Virus record (IMG/VR): IMGVR_UViG_3300013131_000168
Span: 1 to 30,556 of that record
DNA: 30,556 bases
Reading direction: 5' to 3' (one strand)
Source: a virus
The notes under the pieces were generated by a model, which was not told the origin of the DNA, made no database searches, and saw nothing but the letters and a program-made list of their open reading frames with translations. This document shows positions 28,377-30,556 of the stretch, in pieces. Every line of letters starts with the position of its first letter. Positions within the stretch are counted from its first letter, which is position 1. Position numbers and translations under genes: made by a program.

Positions 28377-29153
28377 TCAATTAAAAAATCTTCCAAATAT
28401 CTTTCCAAAAGGATTTGTAATTTTATTTTGTAGGTTTGTAACATTTTTTGCAACTGAATCACCAAACATTTGAGCCGCAGCACCAACCAAATCGTAATTG
28501 CCTTCGTAGATAACTTTATAACGTTGATAGGCGAACTGAACTCCAAGTCTGTGAAACCCATCTTCAGACCAGGCCAATGGTTGTGGTGCGACACCAATTG
28601 GAAAAGCATCAATCAATTCCACCGCATAGATTTGGCGGATAAACTCATCGTATTGTATAATCTTAATGTTCGTGAGATACCTTGACTGTTGGCCTTTTGC
28701 GTACCTTAAATTGTTTGTATCACTTGGCATGATTGAATCTACCCACTTTTCAAACAATTTTCTTTCATAAAATTCGTTAGTACAAATGAAATTTAATGTC
28801 ATGTCATTGTACTGTGTTTGATATGGAACTTTATATGTTGGTCCATAAATCTTCACATCAGCTGTAGCCAGAGTTTTTCCAGGTAATTCAGCACTTTCAC
28901 ACTGTAATGCTAAATAACGTGATAGTGTAGCGTTATCACTTATAGATTGTTCTTCACGATTCACACCACGAATTGCTTCTGTAATGTCGGCTACAAGTGC
29001 ATTAGGTAGATTGATAATTTTCTCTAAGAATGAATTTCCAACATACTGATTAATATATGCAGGTATAGGTAACACAACTTCAAAGCGATTCGGCTTGGCA
29101 AATCCCTCTTTGGCATTGACGTTAGCTAAAAATGATTGTGGTGAGAAAGCCAT
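28377..29153 (-). CDS. Tail-tube-fold protein (gp54/gp19-like)
   Basis: 258 residues. CESAELPGKTLATADVKIYG, then YQTQYNDMTLNFICT and IQYDEF...YAVELIDAFPIGV are typical of the T4 tail-tube superfamily (gp19, gp48, gp54). The length is closer to a baseplate tube initiator such as gp54 (320) than to gp19 (163). Overlap of one base with the gene before. A tube or tube-initiation role is likely. Confidence 0.7.
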   Translation of the reverse strand: MAFSPQSFLANVNAKEGFAKPNRFEVVLPIPAYINQYVGNSFLEKIINLPNALVADITEAIRGVNREEQSISDNATLSRYLALQCESAELPGKTLATADVKIYGPTYKVPYQTQYNDMTLNFICTNEFYERKLFEKWVDSIMPSDTNNLRYAKGQQSRYLTNIKIIQYDEFIRQIYAVELIDAFPIGVAPQPLAWSEDGFHRLGVQFAYQRYKVIYEGNYDLVGAAAQMFGDSVAKNVTNLQNKITNPFGKIFGRFFN

Positions 29154-29731
29154 TAGAATTTCTTCCTAGATTCAGCGTATACTTTATTTGTACTGGCACC
29201 AACAAATGACTCCATAGGTAACATGGCTGCTATGTCCCATTCGTCAGCAGTAATCTCTAAAAACCTAGATTCTACATGTGAGAACAAATACCTTTTGATA
29301 CAGGCCTGAGTTTCAAACACTTTACTTGCTCGTGAAAGTAAATTGTAGCTTAATCTAAGTTTTGTGGTCTTATCAAACTTTGTATTGTTTGCATATTCAC
29401 TTAATTTATCCAAAAGAATGATACGCTGCTTTGGGTGAATGTAATGTAAATTCAACCCTAAAAATCCATCGTTATATTGTTCTATTGGTAAAACCAATGG
29501 GAACCTGTCGTAGTATGGCAGCTTATCCTTCGTTTTTGGATCGTAAAAGTAAAAATACATACGACCAATGATGGCATTATTTTTAAGTCTTTGACTATCC
29601 GCAAAAAGTGCTTGCCGACTGGGTTTCAGGGTAGGTATTTTGGCACGTAGCCATGCTCGTGCCTGGTTTGTGCGAGCGTTCAAACCCTCTTTTGCAAGGG
29701 AACTTTTTATGCGGTCGAGTAAATAAGCCAT
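29153..29731 (-). CDS. Tail/baseplate-associated protein of unknown function
   Basis: 192 residues with conserved-looking strings LPIEQYNDGFLGLNLHY and SHVESRFLEITADEWDIAAM. It sits between gp4 and the tube protein, where T4 has gp53, but the sequence does not look like T4 gp53. The box CTAAATACA is just before the ATG, and no ribosome site is visible, so the mRNA could be leaderless or the start could differ. Confidence 0.65.
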   Translation of the reverse strand: MAYLLDRIKSSLAKEGLNARTNQARAWLRAKIPTLKPSRQALFADSQRLKNNAIIGRMYFYFYDPKTKDKLPYYDRFPLVLPIEQYNDGFLGLNLHYIHPKQRIILLDKLSEYANNTKFDKTTKLRLSYNLLSRASKVFETQACIKRYLFSHVESRFLEITADEWDIAAMLPMESFVGASTNKVYAESRKKF

Positions 29732-29803
29732 GCTGTATTTAGGTGAATTGCTAATATTGCCAACTAGAACACAATTTCATAGCATAAGTATTGGTGTCCG
29801 CTT

Positions 29804-30238
29804 TCAGATAATACCTAGATTCTTCTCCGTTAGAATCTTAAATTCCCATCCACGATCCTTACAGAACTCAGTAGCAGCCTTCCACTTAGAAACATTAACA
29901 GTATAAGTAATGTATTCGTTAATGAATTTCTGAGTCTTTCTTTTACGAATTGGTTGTTTAGTTTGGTATTCTGGTTTGACCTCAATTACATGGGTCATAA
30001 CTGTTCCATCTTTCCTTTTGACTTTAACAATGAAATCTGGAAAGTATCTATGTATTTTATTGTCTACTGGATTATAGTATTTAATAGCCAGTTCTTCGGA
30101 AGACCAATACACCACACTTTCAGATTGGTCGAGCCAATCCATAACTTTTCTTTCCCATGTTGACCGCCAAATAATGTTTGTTGCATCACCGGCATACTTC
30201 TTGGGATTTTTGGGTATAAATTTTCCTTTATATGACAT
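29804..30238 (-). CDS. 4: Head-completion protein gp4
   Basis: 144 residues, T4 gp4/gp50 family with a nuclease-like fold. GKFIPKNPKKYAGD, IIWRSTWERKVMDWLD, HRYFPDFIVKV and HVIEVKPEYQT carry the PD...E-x-K-like motif (FPDF, EVK). It closes filled heads before tail joining. No ribosome site precedes the ATG; an ATAAATA box is six bases upstream. Confidence 0.88.
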   Translation of the reverse strand: MSYKGKFIPKNPKKYAGDATNIIWRSTWERKVMDWLDQSESVVYWSSEELAIKYYNPVDNKIHRYFPDFIVKVKRKDGTVMTHVIEVKPEYQTKQPIRKRKTQKFINEYITYTVNVSKWKAATEFCKDRGWEFKILTEKNLGII

Positions 30239-30252
30239 AAATACTATTTATT
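30236..30252. promoter_or_regulatory. Back-to-back late promoter boxes
   Basis: CATAAATA (30236-30243, plus strand) and AATAAATAG (minus strand, 30244-30252) touch. The plus box overlaps the gp4 start codon and serves the gene at 30268. The minus box is so close to gp4 that the transcript would start near the ATG. Sequence fits T4-type late -10 elements. Confidence 0.55.
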
Positions 30253-30267
30253 TCTCTTAGGAAAACC

Positions 30268-30556
30268 ATGGCTTTATTCTCCTTCACAGATATTCGTTTT
30301 TCAACGGCCGCTAAAAGGGTTGGATTGAACGGAAAATTGGTGGGCAGTCAATATGATTCTAATCTTTATCGTTATCCAGAAGATTTAGGTGAAGCGAACA
30401 AAGGCCATTACATGGTTTTTCACATCAACGTTCAAAAGAAAACTAATTTTTACAGCCCAATGTCTTCAGATTTACCGGATATACTTAATAGTCCGAATAG
30501 AGTCACAAGTAGTTTAGCTAATGTTTCTGATGTGGCTGGATTTCTTAAACAGCAAA
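30268..30556 (+). CDS. Tail/baseplate tube-cap-like protein, 5' part only
   Basis: The ATG at 30268 follows TTAGGAAAACC. 96 residues are visible and the frame runs off the window. YRYPEDLGEANKGHYMVFHIN resembles the start of baseplate tail-tube cap proteins (gp48-like) of T4-type phages. It is transcribed away from gp4 behind its own late box. Family assignment is tentative. Confidence 0.55.
   Translation, partial: MALFSFTDIRFSTAAKRVGLNGKLVGSQYDSNLYRYPEDLGEANKGHYMVFHINVQKKTNFYSPMSSDLPDILNSPNRVTSSLANVSDVAGFLKQQ

Overview
This window looks like a piece of a T4-type tailed phage genome (Caudoviricetes, myovirus). The evidence is a T4-style replication and late-transcription block (RNase H, gp33, gp59 and gp32 homologues), a head-completion gp4 homologue, contractile-tail genes, and ATAAATA-type late promoter boxes. 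The host is probably a Gram-negative betaproteobacterium. That is inferred from a phage-encoded outer-membrane barrel, a heptose-epimerase-like enzyme and a two-piece tmRNA whose tag reads ANDERFALAA, the type of tag known from betaproteobacteria. I could not run any search, so family names rest on motifs and gene order.

Layout. (1) 1-3873: a tRNA array with 25 readable tRNAs covering all 20 amino acids, nearly all with encoded CCA. It is interrupted by structured non-coding RNA: long inverted-repeat hairpins (90-156, 338-435, 588-656, 738-849, 930-1053, 2937-3028), a 131-nt RNA built of two tRNA-like elbows without anticodon arms (204-334), and two larger unexplained segments (441-589, 2628-2938). 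(2) 3121-5318: a small membrane ORF, a YkuK-type RNase H-fold protein, an HldD-like epimerase and a JmjC/cupin-like oxygenase. (3) 5391-10510: five tightly coupled genes for exported or membrane proteins, starting with an Asn/Thr-rich repeat protein; function unknown. (4) 10602-19246: early-type genes behind sigma70-like promoters, including RNase H, a family 2 glycosyltransferase, an oxygenase, a SWIM zinc-finger protein, an MGME1-like nuclease and many small conserved proteins. (5) 19247-19597: a circularly permuted tmRNA gene. (6) 19611-22545: outer-membrane barrel, a tryptophan-halogenase-like gene bracketed by 35-bp direct repeats, and a SleB-like lysin with a nested membrane protein. (7) 22561-25152: gp33, gp59, a HAD phosphatase and gp32, ended by a strong terminator. 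(8) 25179-30238, minus strand: tail and head-completion genes (tape measure, gp51-like and gp26-like joined by a likely -1 frameshift, tail-tube-fold protein, gp4). (9) 30268-end: the start of another tail gene on the plus strand.

How it fits together: the phage brings its own decoding set plus ribosome rescue (tRNAs and tmRNA), its own replication loading and late-transcription factors, and envelope-modifying or exported proteins. The most unusual content is RNA: the permuted tmRNA, the double tRNA-like RNA, the covarying hairpins between tRNAs, and leucine tRNAs that lack the usual long variable arm.
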